The position numbers were made by a program, and so were the translations under genes. A model generated the notes under the pieces. The model was not told the origin of the DNA. It saw only the letters and a list, made by a program, of their open reading frames with translations, and did not search any database. From CAYPPG01 sp964412555 (GTDB lineage Bacteria; Hinthialibacterota; Hinthialibacteria; Hinthialibacterales; Hinthialibacteraceae), in NCBI GenBank assembly GCA_964412555.1, contig CAYPPG010000040.1, positions 1 through 64,000 on the forward strand: a stretch of DNA of 64,000 nucleotides, written 5' to 3'. Below are positions 29,255-38,976 of the stretch, piece after piece (position 1 is the first letter of the stretch; each line of letters starts with the position of its first letter).

Positions 29255-30793
29255 TTACTCTACCAATATTTTCGGACCTTTCTGCATTTCGAGCAATCGG
29301 TCAACAACTAGATTGATTTGTGGGGCATATTCTTCTATGGTTTCCCACGATACAGGATCAAACAGTTTCTTCGGAAATTCAAAACCCGTTTGAAAGATGG
29401 AGGCAAGATAATACAGAAGTTTTTGGTCACTTGCGGGTGGCATGGTTAACGCCCGTTGAACGGCATCAGGCAACTGCGACAAATCAGGGCAATGAACAAA
29501 TCCTTCTTGCACAATCTGAAAAGGGGTTTTTCCGATAATCAAGGCGGGACGCCGAAGCATCATGGCCTCCCATGTCGATGTTCCGGTGATGGAACAAGTC
29601 AAAGCGGCTTGTTGAATCAATTTGTAGTTGTCCACCGTCGGCAATAAAAGCTTCACACAGGGAAAGCGGGTGATCCTTTCATAAAATCCTTTTTGCCGCC
29701 TCCCCAACATTGGATTGTGCTCTTTGACTACAAGATTCCAATGCATCGGAATGCTTTTGGATAAGGCTTCGATAACCGCAATCTGATCCACATGCATGGG
29801 GGCAAGCACCATCGTGGCGGCTTCCGGATCGACATGTAATGGGAAATAGACAAACGGTCGATCGTGTATATGCTCCCACGAATGGAAAAGTTTGGAGTGC
29901 CGAATGGAGTGATAGTTGGTGCGGTTTCGCATATTGTCGAAAAAGTCCAACAGCTTATCGAAACCACTTCGCGTTCGAAGCTCTTGTTCCCGCCGTTGGA
30001 GCAAATTCAGAAATGCAGATCCCACGTTCGAACTCAAATATCGAACTACACTTCTCACCGTATGCTGTTCACTTTTACTTTTAATGGTAAAACTTGAATA
30101 TTGTGGACGGGAGGGGTTCTGCCGAAATTCTTCCAGATAGTGCCGCGCCTGCGGCATAGAGTCGTCCAGATGATTTGGATTTTCAAGCGCTTGTTCAAAT
30201 TCCCGGATGACCGGCGCTAACAAATTCTTATGATGGGTTTCCAGAATACAAAGTCCTTTGACTCTAGTACTGTGTATTCTATAATAAGGAATGTTTTGGA
30301 GGTGACAATACTCATTCAAAGACAATGTCCATGCATTGGCCGGCACACCGGAAAACACCAGATCGGGTTTTTCATTCTCGAACAGTGTTTCCCAAAAACG
30401 AAGCAACCCGCAAATGTATCGACGGATCCATTCGTCATCCCGGCTTTTTCGTACCATGGGGCACCGCAATGTGATCGCGCCACTGATATATCCTGTGCCT
30501 AACTGACGATCCGCAACCAGAAGGCGCTTCAACGTTCCAGGGCCGTATTGTCGCTCAAACCGTGCCAGTTCCGAATCATCTTCCCTCTCTCCCCATTCCT
30601 TTTCCAATTCGTTCAATCGAAAAATCGGCGAAATGTTAAGATGTTCCTGGGCAGCCACACACCGGTATACATCTTCTGTTCCAGTTGTGAAGCCAATGAC
30701 GGACACTTCTTCTGGGATTTTTTTGTGAAGTTTCTGGATAACCGCAAGCGGCACTTTTAAAAACTGAGGTGTAAAAGTAACCAATATTCGCAT
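29255..30793 (-). CDS. Capsule/surface-carbohydrate biosynthesis protein (Capsule_synth-like), copy 1
   Basis: 512 residues starting at ATG 30793. The motif order matches its downstream paralogue: FVYFPLHVDPEAATM (about 325-339), LVVKEHNPMLG, then SITGTSTWEAMM and RRPALIIGKT. The N-terminal half has no recognised domain but contains a long basic and helical stretch. It is probably a cytoplasmic GT-B type transferase in capsule or surface glycan assembly. It starts 15 bp after the ABC exporter stop. Confidence 0.78.
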   Translation of the reverse strand: MRILVTFTPQFLKVPLAVIQKLHKKIPEEVSVIGFTTGTEDVYRCVAAQEHLNISPIFRLNELEKEWGEREDDSELARFERQYGPGTLKRLLVADRQLGTGYISGAITLRCPMVRKSRDDEWIRRYICGLLRFWETLFENEKPDLVFSGVPANAWTLSLNEYCHLQNIPYYRIHSTRVKGLCILETHHKNLLAPVIREFEQALENPNHLDDSMPQARHYLEEFRQNPSRPQYSSFTIKSKSEQHTVRSVVRYLSSNVGSAFLNLLQRREQELRTRSGFDKLLDFFDNMRNRTNYHSIRHSKLFHSWEHIHDRPFVYFPLHVDPEAATMVLAPMHVDQIAVIEALSKSIPMHWNLVVKEHNPMLGRRQKGFYERITRFPCVKLLLPTVDNYKLIQQAALTCSITGTSTWEAMMLRRPALIIGKTPFQIVQEGFVHCPDLSQLPDAVQRALTMPPASDQKLLYYLASIFQTGFEFPKKLFDPVSWETIEEYAPQINLVVDRLLEMQKGPKILVE

Positions 30794-30808
30794 GATTCGT
30801 ATCTTTTG

Positions 30809-32605
30809 TTAATGGCTGATTTGCAGCGAGTGCATTTCTTGAAATTTCCCCTGCGCGTATATCAATGTTGCCGGAGAACCTGCTTCGACAACCTTTCCTT
30901 GTTCCAGCACAACGATCTTATCCGAATTGATGACAGTGGACAGGCGATGCGCTACCCCGATGATTGTCATTTGACCACGAAGCCCTTCCACAGCGGCTTG
31001 AATTTTCTTCTCGGAATACGTATCCAGTGAACTAGTGGCTTCATCGAGTAACAGAATCTGTGGTTTGTGCACCAAGACTCGCGCCAACGCTAAACGTTGT
31101 CGTTGCCCGCCCGAAAGTTTGATGCCACGGTCTCCAACAATCGTATTGTATTGTTGGGGAAGGTCATTGATGAATTCATGGGCGTCAGCTATTTGCGCAG
31201 CCCAATAAATATCCTCTTCTTGCACAGAGAGACGATACAAGGCAATATTATTGAAAATTGTATCATTAAACAGAATACTTTCCTGCGGAACATACCCAAT
31301 CAAATCTCGCCATTGCCAAAGATTGATGTCGCGGAGAGGAACATGATTGACCAGTATCTCGCCCGACGTGGGGTGCAACAAATCGAGCACCATGTCCACA
31401 AATGTCGTTTTTCCCGCTCCGGAAGAACCCACGATCCCGACAAACTCACCCCGTTCAATGGTTAAGTGGATATGCTCCAAAGCCGGTTGTTTTGTATTTG
31501 GATAATAAAAAGTCAGATCCTTGAACTCGAGAATTTCAAAACTCTCGATCGTACCGGCAGCATGGGATTCTCGGTTTTTTGTCAAGGTTTCCGGTAGATT
31601 GGCGACCAGGGAAACACTGGGGATAAACTCTAAACTCGAGATCCAAAATTTTTGTACGCCGGTAATCTTCTGAAAACAACGATACAAAATGACGACGATG
31701 ACGGCCGCTTCGGAAAACACCGCGAGTTCGTATCGGTACAAGATAAAGAAAATCAACCCTACCGAGAAAATGACGAGTGGATCGAGGATGGAACCAGGTA
31801 GGTGTTTTAAAATAGCATACCGAATCATGTAATGTCGGTAACAGCGCGATTGCGTGGATACGAATTTTTGGCCGACGTCTTCCATCCGACACCCTTTGAC
31901 GACTTTGAATGCGTTGAGCAACTCCGTAAGATGATGCATCAAGCCTTCTCGCGCGTCTTTCAAAATATGAGCGTATTGCTTGCACTTTTTCATGATGGGT
32001 AAAATCGTTCCGCCGATGAAAAGAAATATCAGAAAAGCAACACCCATCGCGGTAGGGGAGATAAACGCCGCCGTGGCAATATAAAATAGGATCAACGTAC
32101 CGGCATCGATCAGCGAAATGGAATTCGTAAAAAACCGGCTGGCACGCGTGGTCTCCCCGAATATGGTATTGATCGCATGTCCTGTTTTTTGGTTGATAAA
32201 ATACATCCATTTGGAATGAAGAAATCCTGAAAACAGAGTTTCTCGTTTGTCATTCTCAAAGGAACTTTGGATGAGTGCGGAAAAAAAATAAAACAGAAGT
32301 GTCATCACTCCTTTCGCGACCGCCGTCAAGACAAGCAACACAAATACCAACGTAATTCTCGATTGAATGCCGGAATGTACATGAAAAAAATCGATAAATT
32401 CATTTAAAATTGATGGGGTGGAGGAGGTTTCCTGGAGTTCGTCTAAAATCGGAAGCAAAAGGACCGACAGAGATGTCTCAAATACTGTTTTGAGAATCAT
32501 CGCAACGATCAAGATCACGATCCATTTCCGGTAGGGGTGATACTCTCGCAATAACAATCGCAATGCGGCGATAAATCGATGAAGCTGATGGGTGGATAAT
32601 TTCAT
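30809..32605 (-). CDS. ABC exporter (MsbA/PglK-type half-transporter)
   Basis: 598 residues. Six predicted membrane helices lie in the first about 320 residues. A nucleotide-binding domain follows, with Walker A GSSGAGKTT (about 393-401), Q-loop PQES, signature LSGGQRQR, Walker B LLLDEAT and the switch histidine in GVAHRLS. It would work as a homodimer in the inner membrane. In a glycan cluster without a visible wzx or wzy, it is the best candidate for flipping a lipid-linked glycan, as PglK does (inference). Confidence 0.9.
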   Translation of the reverse strand: MKLSTHQLHRFIAALRLLLREYHPYRKWIVILIVAMILKTVFETSLSVLLLPILDELQETSSTPSILNEFIDFFHVHSGIQSRITLVFVLLVLTAVAKGVMTLLFYFFSALIQSSFENDKRETLFSGFLHSKWMYFINQKTGHAINTIFGETTRASRFFTNSISLIDAGTLILFYIATAAFISPTAMGVAFLIFLFIGGTILPIMKKCKQYAHILKDAREGLMHHLTELLNAFKVVKGCRMEDVGQKFVSTQSRCYRHYMIRYAILKHLPGSILDPLVIFSVGLIFFILYRYELAVFSEAAVIVVILYRCFQKITGVQKFWISSLEFIPSVSLVANLPETLTKNRESHAAGTIESFEILEFKDLTFYYPNTKQPALEHIHLTIERGEFVGIVGSSGAGKTTFVDMVLDLLHPTSGEILVNHVPLRDINLWQWRDLIGYVPQESILFNDTIFNNIALYRLSVQEEDIYWAAQIADAHEFINDLPQQYNTIVGDRGIKLSGGQRQRLALARVLVHKPQILLLDEATSSLDTYSEKKIQAAVEGLRGQMTIIGVAHRLSTVINSDKIVVLEQGKVVEAGSPATLIYAQGKFQEMHSLQISH

Positions 32606-32632
32606 AATAAGGGAATTAAACGGCTTTTCAAC

Positions 32633-33919
32633 TCATTCGACATACTGAGCTAGACCATGTTGATACAAGGCATCGGCAAAAGAACGAACAAATTCATACT
32701 CGATCCCCAGCCGGTCCGCGATGTGCAGACAACTCGTCTTGCCGTTCATGAGAATTTGAATCGCCTGCAAACTTCGCGCTCCTTTTCGGTTTTTGTTGGG
32801 ATCGATATAGAGTTTATATTTGGATAAATACAAAGGACCTTGATAGAGTCTTTTCGCTACACAATCCGTTTCAAAAATGTCCGTGATCTTTTGCAAGATA
32901 TTCAAGGACTCTTCGAGCTGGTTTATATCACAATACTCCAAATTATCCCGGTCTGTGTGATAATACGAAAAATATTCACGCCCCAATCCGACCATGGGAA
33001 TCTCAAAATCCGGACCGTCATAAAACATTTCATCATTCCCCCACAAATCGCGATAGTCTTTCACGAGATAATCATCGGTATGCGACGCCAATACATTTTC
33101 CACTATACGATCAAGATAGGTATCCCCCCGAAACGATTTCGAAAACCCGATTCGTTGACGATTCCCCAACATATCCAAATAGATACCGTATCGAATGTTT
33201 TCGATATCCCGCCCTTGATGCAACAACGCGGCGGCTGCATAGTATTCCGGCCCAAAAACAAAACGATACGTATATTTTCTCTGGGAATGTTGCTGAAGCC
33301 ATCGAAATAATTCCACTGCCACCGCAATACACGCAATACCGTCATTTACTTGTCCTTGATGGCAGGTATGAGCGCCAATGAGAATCGTATCCTTCTGCTT
33401 TCCGGGAAGAATACAATCGACAACATCCAACTTACCGGTTTCAAATTCCGTGTCGATATGAACAAAATAACGATTCTCCTGAAGCGACTGGACAACATTG
33501 TAAGGCAGGCTGAATCCCCACTCCGTTCGCTCGTTAAATTGATACTGCGCCCGGTAGTCAAAGACAATACAATCCGGCCGGTTTGGATCCGTCAGGACAT
33601 GTTTCAGCAACTCCTCACGGGAGACTTCGCCGGAATAGGGAACCGAATATGATTTGAGATAAAGCGGATGCCATTGAAAATTCGCGATGTGATGTCCATC
33701 CAACGTGGATAAATACGCTTCACGCACCTCCCAGGCGGGGGGAATCACCCAGGTTAGACAGGTGTTCCCGGATGGAACGGAAATCAGGTCGGCCTTCAAC
33801 TCCTCCGCCACTTGACGGGCAAATTTGGAAGTTTCCATACCGACGGGGACTCGATTCCACATGTAATACGTTTCGATAAAACGCTTCATTCGATCAAGAG
33901 AAATTGAGGGATGATTCAT
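32633..33919 (-). CDS. DUF4910/DUF2172 aminopeptidase-like protein
   Basis: 428 residues. The central domain shows an M28-like zinc-peptidase layout: GAHTCHQGQVNDG (about 192-204) supplies His and Asp ligands, FVFGPEYYAA a Glu region, and FSYYHTDRDN a late His. The C-terminal about 70 residues form a winged-helix-like domain. Proteins of this family recur in polysaccharide and flagellin-glycosylation clusters. Their substrate is not established, and deacylation or deamidation of a sugar is one possibility. It overlaps the sulfotransferase by 4 bp. Confidence 0.8.
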   Translation of the reverse strand: MNHPSISLDRMKRFIETYYMWNRVPVGMETSKFARQVAEELKADLISVPSGNTCLTWVIPPAWEVREAYLSTLDGHHIANFQWHPLYLKSYSVPYSGEVSREELLKHVLTDPNRPDCIVFDYRAQYQFNERTEWGFSLPYNVVQSLQENRYFVHIDTEFETGKLDVVDCILPGKQKDTILIGAHTCHQGQVNDGIACIAVAVELFRWLQQHSQRKYTYRFVFGPEYYAAAALLHQGRDIENIRYGIYLDMLGNRQRIGFSKSFRGDTYLDRIVENVLASHTDDYLVKDYRDLWGNDEMFYDGPDFEIPMVGLGREYFSYYHTDRDNLEYCDINQLEESLNILQKITDIFETDCVAKRLYQGPLYLSKYKLYIDPNKNRKGARSLQAIQILMNGKTSCLHIADRLGIEYEFVRSFADALYQHGLAQYVE

Positions 33920-35118
33920 GATACGCTCTCATTCGATACGAGAGTTCGGCAGTGGGAAAAATAATCCTCGAACAAACATAGTTTCCGTTTGAGAACGTCG
34001 GATATCTCTTCGGAACTGGCTAGCACTTGTTCGCGCACATATTCCAACGACATTTCTCGCATTACCTCGTCCAATCGTACTTGACTGTATGGAATGATCC
34101 ACGAGGCTAGGTTCTCTTCCGAGATGATTGGTGGCTCAAAAATCATTTGCCAGAAGGGGGAAGACGAATCCGGAGTTACCGGCGCATAGTCCCATGTTTT
34201 CATTTCCGCTTGACATAAGTTTTCGATCATCTGTACTTGCGAAGTGTCCAACATGGATTTCCAGCGATCTACGGAGGTCACGTTGAACTTCTGGATTCCT
34301 TCAACATAGGATGAGTTTTGCTTCCACTTTTTGCCTTGTCCATTTTTGAACGCTTGAGGATCAAGCATGTCGGAGTGAAGGTCAATGTTCAGAAATGTAC
34401 AAATTCTTTGAATCTGTTCTTCAGGATTTTGGATTAACGATTCATATCGAACTACCAAAACTCGATCATGATTCGCAAAAGAATACTGGGTATGCTTCCA
34501 GGCGAATGTGGTCAGTTTGCGCCACTGCCGAATCAAGAAAAGCCAAGGGTATTTCTCTTCCGAGACATTTTTCGAAGCGCACACCGCACGAGGATCCCGA
34601 ACGATATGAATCGCTTTGGCCCTGGGAAACTGCTGAAGAAGATGGGGAACAAACTCCCCCGTCCAGACTTCCTTGAATCCTACCCAGTGGGAATCGGTCT
34701 TTCCGTACGCCTTCTCAATTATGTCAAATCCGCGTTCGAATAACTCGGCGAATGTGTTTCCTTTCAATTCGCTTAAATACGGGGCGATTAATGGAGAGTA
34801 GGGAGCCGAGGCTTTCTCAATCTGGTCCCGCAAATTTGCAAGAGAAAGACGGCCGATGGGAAGGGTAAGCGGTGTTTCTTGGATGCGGGTCATGAGCGCC
34901 TGTTGGTCGGTATCAAAATAATAATCACCCAACGGTGCCGCTGCATCGGTTTTCTCCGTTCCCCATACTCTCTCCGCAACGGTGTTGCGAAAGGCCTTGA
35001 ACAACCGTGCAAACGGATCGGACGCAAATACAATACGAGGGTGTGCGTTCAGTAATCGGGCGGCTAACGTTGTTCCTGAACGAAACATTCCCGTTACGAA
35101 CAACTGTTGTTCATTCAT
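33916..35118 (-). CDS. PAPS-dependent sulfotransferase
   Basis: 400 residues. The 5'-phosphosulfate loop is FVTGMFRSGTTLAARLL (residues 7-23), and the 3'-phosphate motif is IVRDPRAVCAS. This defines the Sulfotransfer superfamily. It would sulfate a sugar hydroxyl or amine in the cluster's glycan. The start at 35118 is chosen because GGAGGAG lies 9 nt upstream. Two ATGs further up are less well placed. PAPS synthesis genes are not in the window. The sulfatase at 13 kb is a separate locus. Confidence 0.88.
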   Translation of the reverse strand: MNEQQLFVTGMFRSGTTLAARLLNAHPRIVFASDPFARLFKAFRNTVAERVWGTEKTDAAAPLGDYYFDTDQQALMTRIQETPLTLPIGRLSLANLRDQIEKASAPYSPLIAPYLSELKGNTFAELFERGFDIIEKAYGKTDSHWVGFKEVWTGEFVPHLLQQFPRAKAIHIVRDPRAVCASKNVSEEKYPWLFLIRQWRKLTTFAWKHTQYSFANHDRVLVVRYESLIQNPEEQIQRICTFLNIDLHSDMLDPQAFKNGQGKKWKQNSSYVEGIQKFNVTSVDRWKSMLDTSQVQMIENLCQAEMKTWDYAPVTPDSSSPFWQMIFEPPIISEENLASWIIPYSQVRLDEVMREMSLEYVREQVLASSEEISDVLKRKLCLFEDYFSHCRTLVSNESVS

Positions 35119-35190
35119 GCAATCAGACTCCTCCATACACATTTTGGTTAGATAGAGATTTTCGTTATATGAATTGAAATGAGGAAATGG

Positions 35191-35874
35191 TTATTGCAAG
35201 CTCCAAATCAGTTCAAAGGCTTCCGCCGCTTGACAGCCCACAACACTACCCCATCGTTTGGCGTAAGCATACAGAGCCTCTGACGAACGGGGATGGGGAA
35301 ACGGATTCGATTCGGATTCATACAATTTCATGGCCTGGATTTTCCGCTCCAAAGTTTCCTCGATATCATAAAAGACCGACGGGCGAAACGCTGGAGCAAA
35401 TTGTTGAAACGCCCATTCTGACGAGGAAGGCACTTCATACGCGCATACTTTTTTTACGGGCCGTCCCTTCATCGGTCGTGTCGCAGTCATGACGGCCCGA
35501 TGCAGAACGACGTGATCAATATTCAAATCACCCCCGTGTTGCGTAAATACGATTTCTGCTTGAACGGTGTCAATGAGTTTTTCGATTTTTTTGATAATCT
35601 CCAGCAACGGAACGGTGTCAAATTGATTGTCCGGCAAACGGTCCATATATACTTTTTTGATCCCCAACAACTCCCCCACTCGATGACTACAAGCATGCAA
35701 GGAATCAATGGCGTTTTGATCCGCTTCCGTACGGTTTGTGTAACGAGAAGTGATCCCTTCTCCTAGAATCGAAACGAAAACATCATGCCCTTCATCACTC
35801 AGACGGGCCATCGTTCCGCCACACCCCAAGACTTCATCGTCCGGATGCGCGGCTATGATCAAGATATTCATCAA
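35191..35874 (-). CDS. PIG-L (LmbE) family deacetylase
   Basis: 227 residues. The zinc motif AAHPDDEVLGCGG (H10, D13) is at the start and the third ligand His is in GGDLNIDHVVLH. These enzymes remove acetyl groups from N-acetyl-hexosamines such as GlcNAc-PI or BshB substrates. Its position inside a nonulosonic-acid operon suggests it trims an N-acetyl group on the glycan or a precursor (inference). It overlaps the cytidylyltransferase gene by 4 bp. Confidence 0.9.
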   Translation of the reverse strand: MMNILIIAAHPDDEVLGCGGTMARLSDEGHDVFVSILGEGITSRYTNRTEADQNAIDSLHACSHRVGELLGIKKVYMDRLPDNQFDTVPLLEIIKKIEKLIDTVQAEIVFTQHGGDLNIDHVVLHRAVMTATRPMKGRPVKKVCAYEVPSSSEWAFQQFAPAFRPSVFYDIEETLERKIQAMKLYESESNPFPHPRSSEALYAYAKRWGSVVGCQAAEAFELIWSLQ

Positions 35875-36575
35875 CTCGAAACCATCCCTTTTTGTAATAG
35901 AAATTCAGCCCATTCAAGATCCATTGGTTCATCAATATCGACTGACTCCTCCGCTGCTACAAAAAATGCAAGAGTACGAGATCCCAAAAAAACTTTGGAT
36001 TGTAAAAAACTGGAGATCTTCGTGATTACATGGCCCCCATCTCCTTTGACGGTGGGGGGTATTTGAGGGCGAGGAGTTTCAAAGTCGTTGGGAAACATCG
36101 GTTTTAACCATCCGTTTTCCACGGTCAAAGCCCATTGGGGGGGATACGAAGTGGGGACAACACTCATCAGAGATTCGGCATCACTTGCAAGATAATGATT
36201 CCATGCTTCACAAATTGTTTCTTTTCTGCGGAACGGTGAGGTTGGCAGCATGAGATACAAATGCGTATATTCTCTTTCTGTAAGTGTGGGTTGTTGAATG
36301 AGATGCCATAACAATTGGGTCAACATGACTTCGTCCGTGGCCAAATCTTCGGATCGCAATAATGCCGTCCCCCCCCATTTTTCTGCAATCTCAAGTATTT
36401 CTTGATCCTCGGAAGAAATCCAGACAACGTCGAAAAGACCGCTTTGTTTCGCGCATTGAATCGACCATGCCAGTAAAGGCTTGCCTCCCAATAACGCGAT
36501 ATTTTTTCGAGGAAACCGTTTCGAACCTCCGCGAGCGGGAATGATGCAGCAAGGTTTGTAGGTTGAATGATTCAC
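35871..36575 (-). CDS. pseF: CMP-nonulosonate (pseudaminate) cytidylyltransferase
   Basis: 234 residues. The N-terminal CTP-binding motif IIPARGGSKRFPRKN (about 11-25) and later WISSEDQEI and SEDLATDEV are those of the NeuA/PseF/LegF group, which activates nonulosonic acids as CMP-sugars. The PseF choice rests on the surrounding Pse pathway, not on a unique residue. It is linked by 4-bp overlaps to both the WbqC gene upstream and the PIG-L gene downstream. Confidence 0.88.
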   Translation of the reverse strand: MNHSTYKPCCIIPARGGSKRFPRKNIALLGGKPLLAWSIQCAKQSGLFDVVWISSEDQEILEIAEKWGGTALLRSEDLATDEVMLTQLLWHLIQQPTLTEREYTHLYLMLPTSPFRRKETICEAWNHYLASDAESLMSVVPTSYPPQWALTVENGWLKPMFPNDFETPRPQIPPTVKGDGGHVITKISSFLQSKVFLGSRTLAFFVAAEESVDIDEPMDLEWAEFLLQKGMVSS

Positions 36576-37276
36576 TGGACTGTATTCGACTCTTTCATGA
36601 GAACTTCATGGCTATGAGGACCGCTATTGAAAAGCAAATCGATAGCCGCCATATAAGGTTCAAAATTTTGGTAGTGTAACTGAGGATATTCGGGATGTCG
36701 AAAGTCATGATACTGAATTTGTATCCCAGCCTCTTGGAACATATCTTCGCGCAGATAATCACGTCCTAGCGGACCGGATAAGTAGATATCCGTTCCCATT
36801 TCTTGGCAGAGATTCAGGACCAATTCATCCTTGCTTCCGCTAATCTTTATATCCGAACTATACTGCAAAGGCGTGTGGATTCCAAAAGCATCCAATAAAT
36901 ACTGGGTGATCTCTCGGCACAAATCCGATAAATAAATCCATTCTCGCTCATAGACCGTTTCGAAGAAAGGGGCGTGCTCATCGAAATATGGTGCTTTTGC
37001 ATAACATTGCTTTATGGTTTTCCAATGCTTACTTTGCCATTTTTCATTGGGATTGATTTCGATGGAATGAATGGGCAGTTGTCCGAATTTTCCTTTGGTC
37101 TTTACCGGTACGGACAGCCAACACCATCCCTGCGGTGTTCTCACTTTGTTCCGATTCGTAAAACTGTTTTTCTCGAATTGAACATGATCCAACACAATAT
37201 GAGAATCACTCAACGCGATCCGGTGAAAATAACCAAGCCAGGGCAGATATGCGGGTTGATTGATGGATACGATCAT
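36572..37276 (-). CDS. WbqC-like family protein
   Basis: 234 residues. The N-terminus INQPAYLPWLGYFHRIALSD and the following DHVQFEKNSF...NRNKV are the signature of WbqC (Pfam PF08889). Members sit in O-antigen and nonulosonic-acid clusters. Their biochemical activity is poorly defined, and acyl or amino-acid transfer has been suggested. It is cytoplasmic. It overlaps pseF by 4 bp. Confidence 0.88.
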   Translation of the reverse strand: MIVSINQPAYLPWLGYFHRIALSDSHIVLDHVQFEKNSFTNRNKVRTPQGWCWLSVPVKTKGKFGQLPIHSIEINPNEKWQSKHWKTIKQCYAKAPYFDEHAPFFETVYEREWIYLSDLCREITQYLLDAFGIHTPLQYSSDIKISGSKDELVLNLCQEMGTDIYLSGPLGRDYLREDMFQEAGIQIQYHDFRHPEYPQLHYQNFEPYMAAIDLLFNSGPHSHEVLMKESNTVQ

Positions 37277-37299
37277 TAGATTTTTGACACTCTCTACAC

Positions 37300-38832
37300 T
37301 TAATCGGAAAGAATTCTATCAAGTACTTGTTCCATTGTCCGACATATCCAAAGTTGTTTCTCTTCGCTTAATGTCGGATAAATCGGGAGAGATACTAGAT
37401 GCTGAAATGCTCGATCCGCGACGGGGCAAGGGGGATAATGATTATCTCTCCAATTCTCATTTGGTTTTTCCGCTTGGATGCCATGTTGTTTCAATGTGTC
37501 AAGAATCGGTTGTGATGGACAAGAAATCATTTCCAGAGAGTATCGATACCAAATACGATCTGGTCCTGAGACAGGAAGGTGAAAATGCTTCCTCTGATGG
37601 GATAAATTTAAGAAATAGTCCTGATAGAAATTAGCAATTTTCTCTCGTTGAGCAATCATGGATTCAAGACGCTCCAGCTGGCAAAGGGCCAATGATGCTT
37701 CGATATCCGTCATTTTATCATTCAACCGTGTCGGATCAGGAGATTTGTCTGTGTAATCCCGCCACTCTCGTATAAATTCGATGACTTGAGGATCATAGCT
37801 CAAAACGGCCCCTCCTTCTCCAGCGCCCATTAGTTTGGTCGCGTAGAAAGAGAGGATGGCGACATAGCCATGGTTTCCCAGTGCTTTCCCTTTAACCTCT
37901 CTACCGAAAGCATGCGCACAATCTTCTATCACGGGAACATCGAGGGATTGTAAAGAGTCAATGTCCGCAGGCAATCCAAAAGTATGAACTGCAATGATCG
38001 CCCTTGTTCGAGGAGTGATCGATTGTTTGGCTTTGACCGGATCGATATTCCATTCCGACTCGATAACATCGACGGGAATGACGTTGGCTCCCAATGATAA
38101 TACGGCGTTGACCAATGCTACACAGCAATAAGCAGGGACAATGACTTCGTCACCCGATTCAATCCCAAGTGATTTCAGTGTTAAACGAAGCGCCGATAAT
38201 CCCGAACTAACACAAATCACATGAGCGGCTTTCGCATAATTTGCTAGAAATTTTTCTAGTTTTTTGACCTGCGGACCACACGCCCAATGACCGCTCGAAA
38301 TAACATCTACGACTGCCTTTTGTTCTTTTTTATCATGCGTAATTTGCGAATGAGGTATCAAAAATGGGCGGGCAAAACGAAATTCGACATGGTTTTTTCT
38401 TGAGCATTCATCTCTTTTTTTGAAAAGAACAAATCCGGCTTTTGGGAATGCGGAAATACTCGGAATGTTATCTGATCTTACGAAAGCAGTAACCCAATTC
38501 ACATTCCAGAGCGCAATGATTTCGTGACACGCTTTTTGTAAAGCAACAATCCCTAATCCGCGCCCTGTGTGTTCACGAAGCAAATAAATGGATATTTCTG
38601 CACGGTTCGGTTCGACGCGGTCGAATCTAACCTGTCCGATAGGAACTTCATCGCCCAATACAATATATAATTGACGATCCGTTCCTTGGACTGTTTCTTG
38701 AAACCAGGCTTGATGTTCTTCCCAAGGAATAACTCGTTCAACGGTTCCTTTTGAAATGATAAAAGGATCGTTGCGCCATTTGTATATCATTTCTGCATCT
38801 GCTTCTACGGCAGCGCGAAGCTGAATTCTCAT
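37300..38832 (-). CDS. Fusion: PseH-like GNAT acetyltransferase and DegT aminotransferase
   Basis: 510 residues. Residues 1 to about 165 are a GNAT domain: IYKWRNDPFI and EEHQAWFQ are typical of PseH/RimJ-type enzymes, and HTGRGLGIVAL is the acetyl-CoA loop. PseH acetylates the C4 amine of UDP-4-amino-4,6-dideoxy-AltNAc. From about 170 a full DegT/DnrJ/EryC1 aminotransferase follows, with PLP lysine K333 in SFYATKLMGAGEGG. A separate PseC is encoded at 42319-43476, so the role of this second aminotransferase is unclear. It may act on another keto-sugar. A promoter-like sequence lies just upstream. Confidence 0.87.
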   Translation of the reverse strand: MRIQLRAAVEADAEMIYKWRNDPFIISKGTVERVIPWEEHQAWFQETVQGTDRQLYIVLGDEVPIGQVRFDRVEPNRAEISIYLLREHTGRGLGIVALQKACHEIIALWNVNWVTAFVRSDNIPSISAFPKAGFVLFKKRDECSRKNHVEFRFARPFLIPHSQITHDKKEQKAVVDVISSGHWACGPQVKKLEKFLANYAKAAHVICVSSGLSALRLTLKSLGIESGDEVIVPAYCCVALVNAVLSLGANVIPVDVIESEWNIDPVKAKQSITPRTRAIIAVHTFGLPADIDSLQSLDVPVIEDCAHAFGREVKGKALGNHGYVAILSFYATKLMGAGEGGAVLSYDPQVIEFIREWRDYTDKSPDPTRLNDKMTDIEASLALCQLERLESMIAQREKIANFYQDYFLNLSHQRKHFHLPVSGPDRIWYRYSLEMISCPSQPILDTLKQHGIQAEKPNENWRDNHYPPCPVADRAFQHLVSLPIYPTLSEEKQLWICRTMEQVLDRILSD

Positions 38833-38868
38833 AATAATCGGTTGTTTTCTTTTTTTTATTCGTGTCCC

Positions 38869-38898
38869 ATTATATCTAAATTTTTAAAAATAAGTGAA
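38869..38898 (-). promoter_or_regulatory. Candidate internal promoter before the PseH-DegT gene
   Basis: On the minus strand TTCACT (38893-38898), an 18-bp A/T-rich spacer and a perfect TATAAT (38869-38874) end 37 bp before the ATG at 38832. They lie in the 144-bp gap after pseI, unusually long for this cluster. A second transcript starting here is plausible. Confidence 0.55.
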
Positions 38899-38976
38899 TC
38901 CGCTTCCTGTTTTCGGGCGAGGCATTGAGAAAACTTATTGAGTCTGACAATCGAAAGCCTATAAAAAAAGGTAGAC

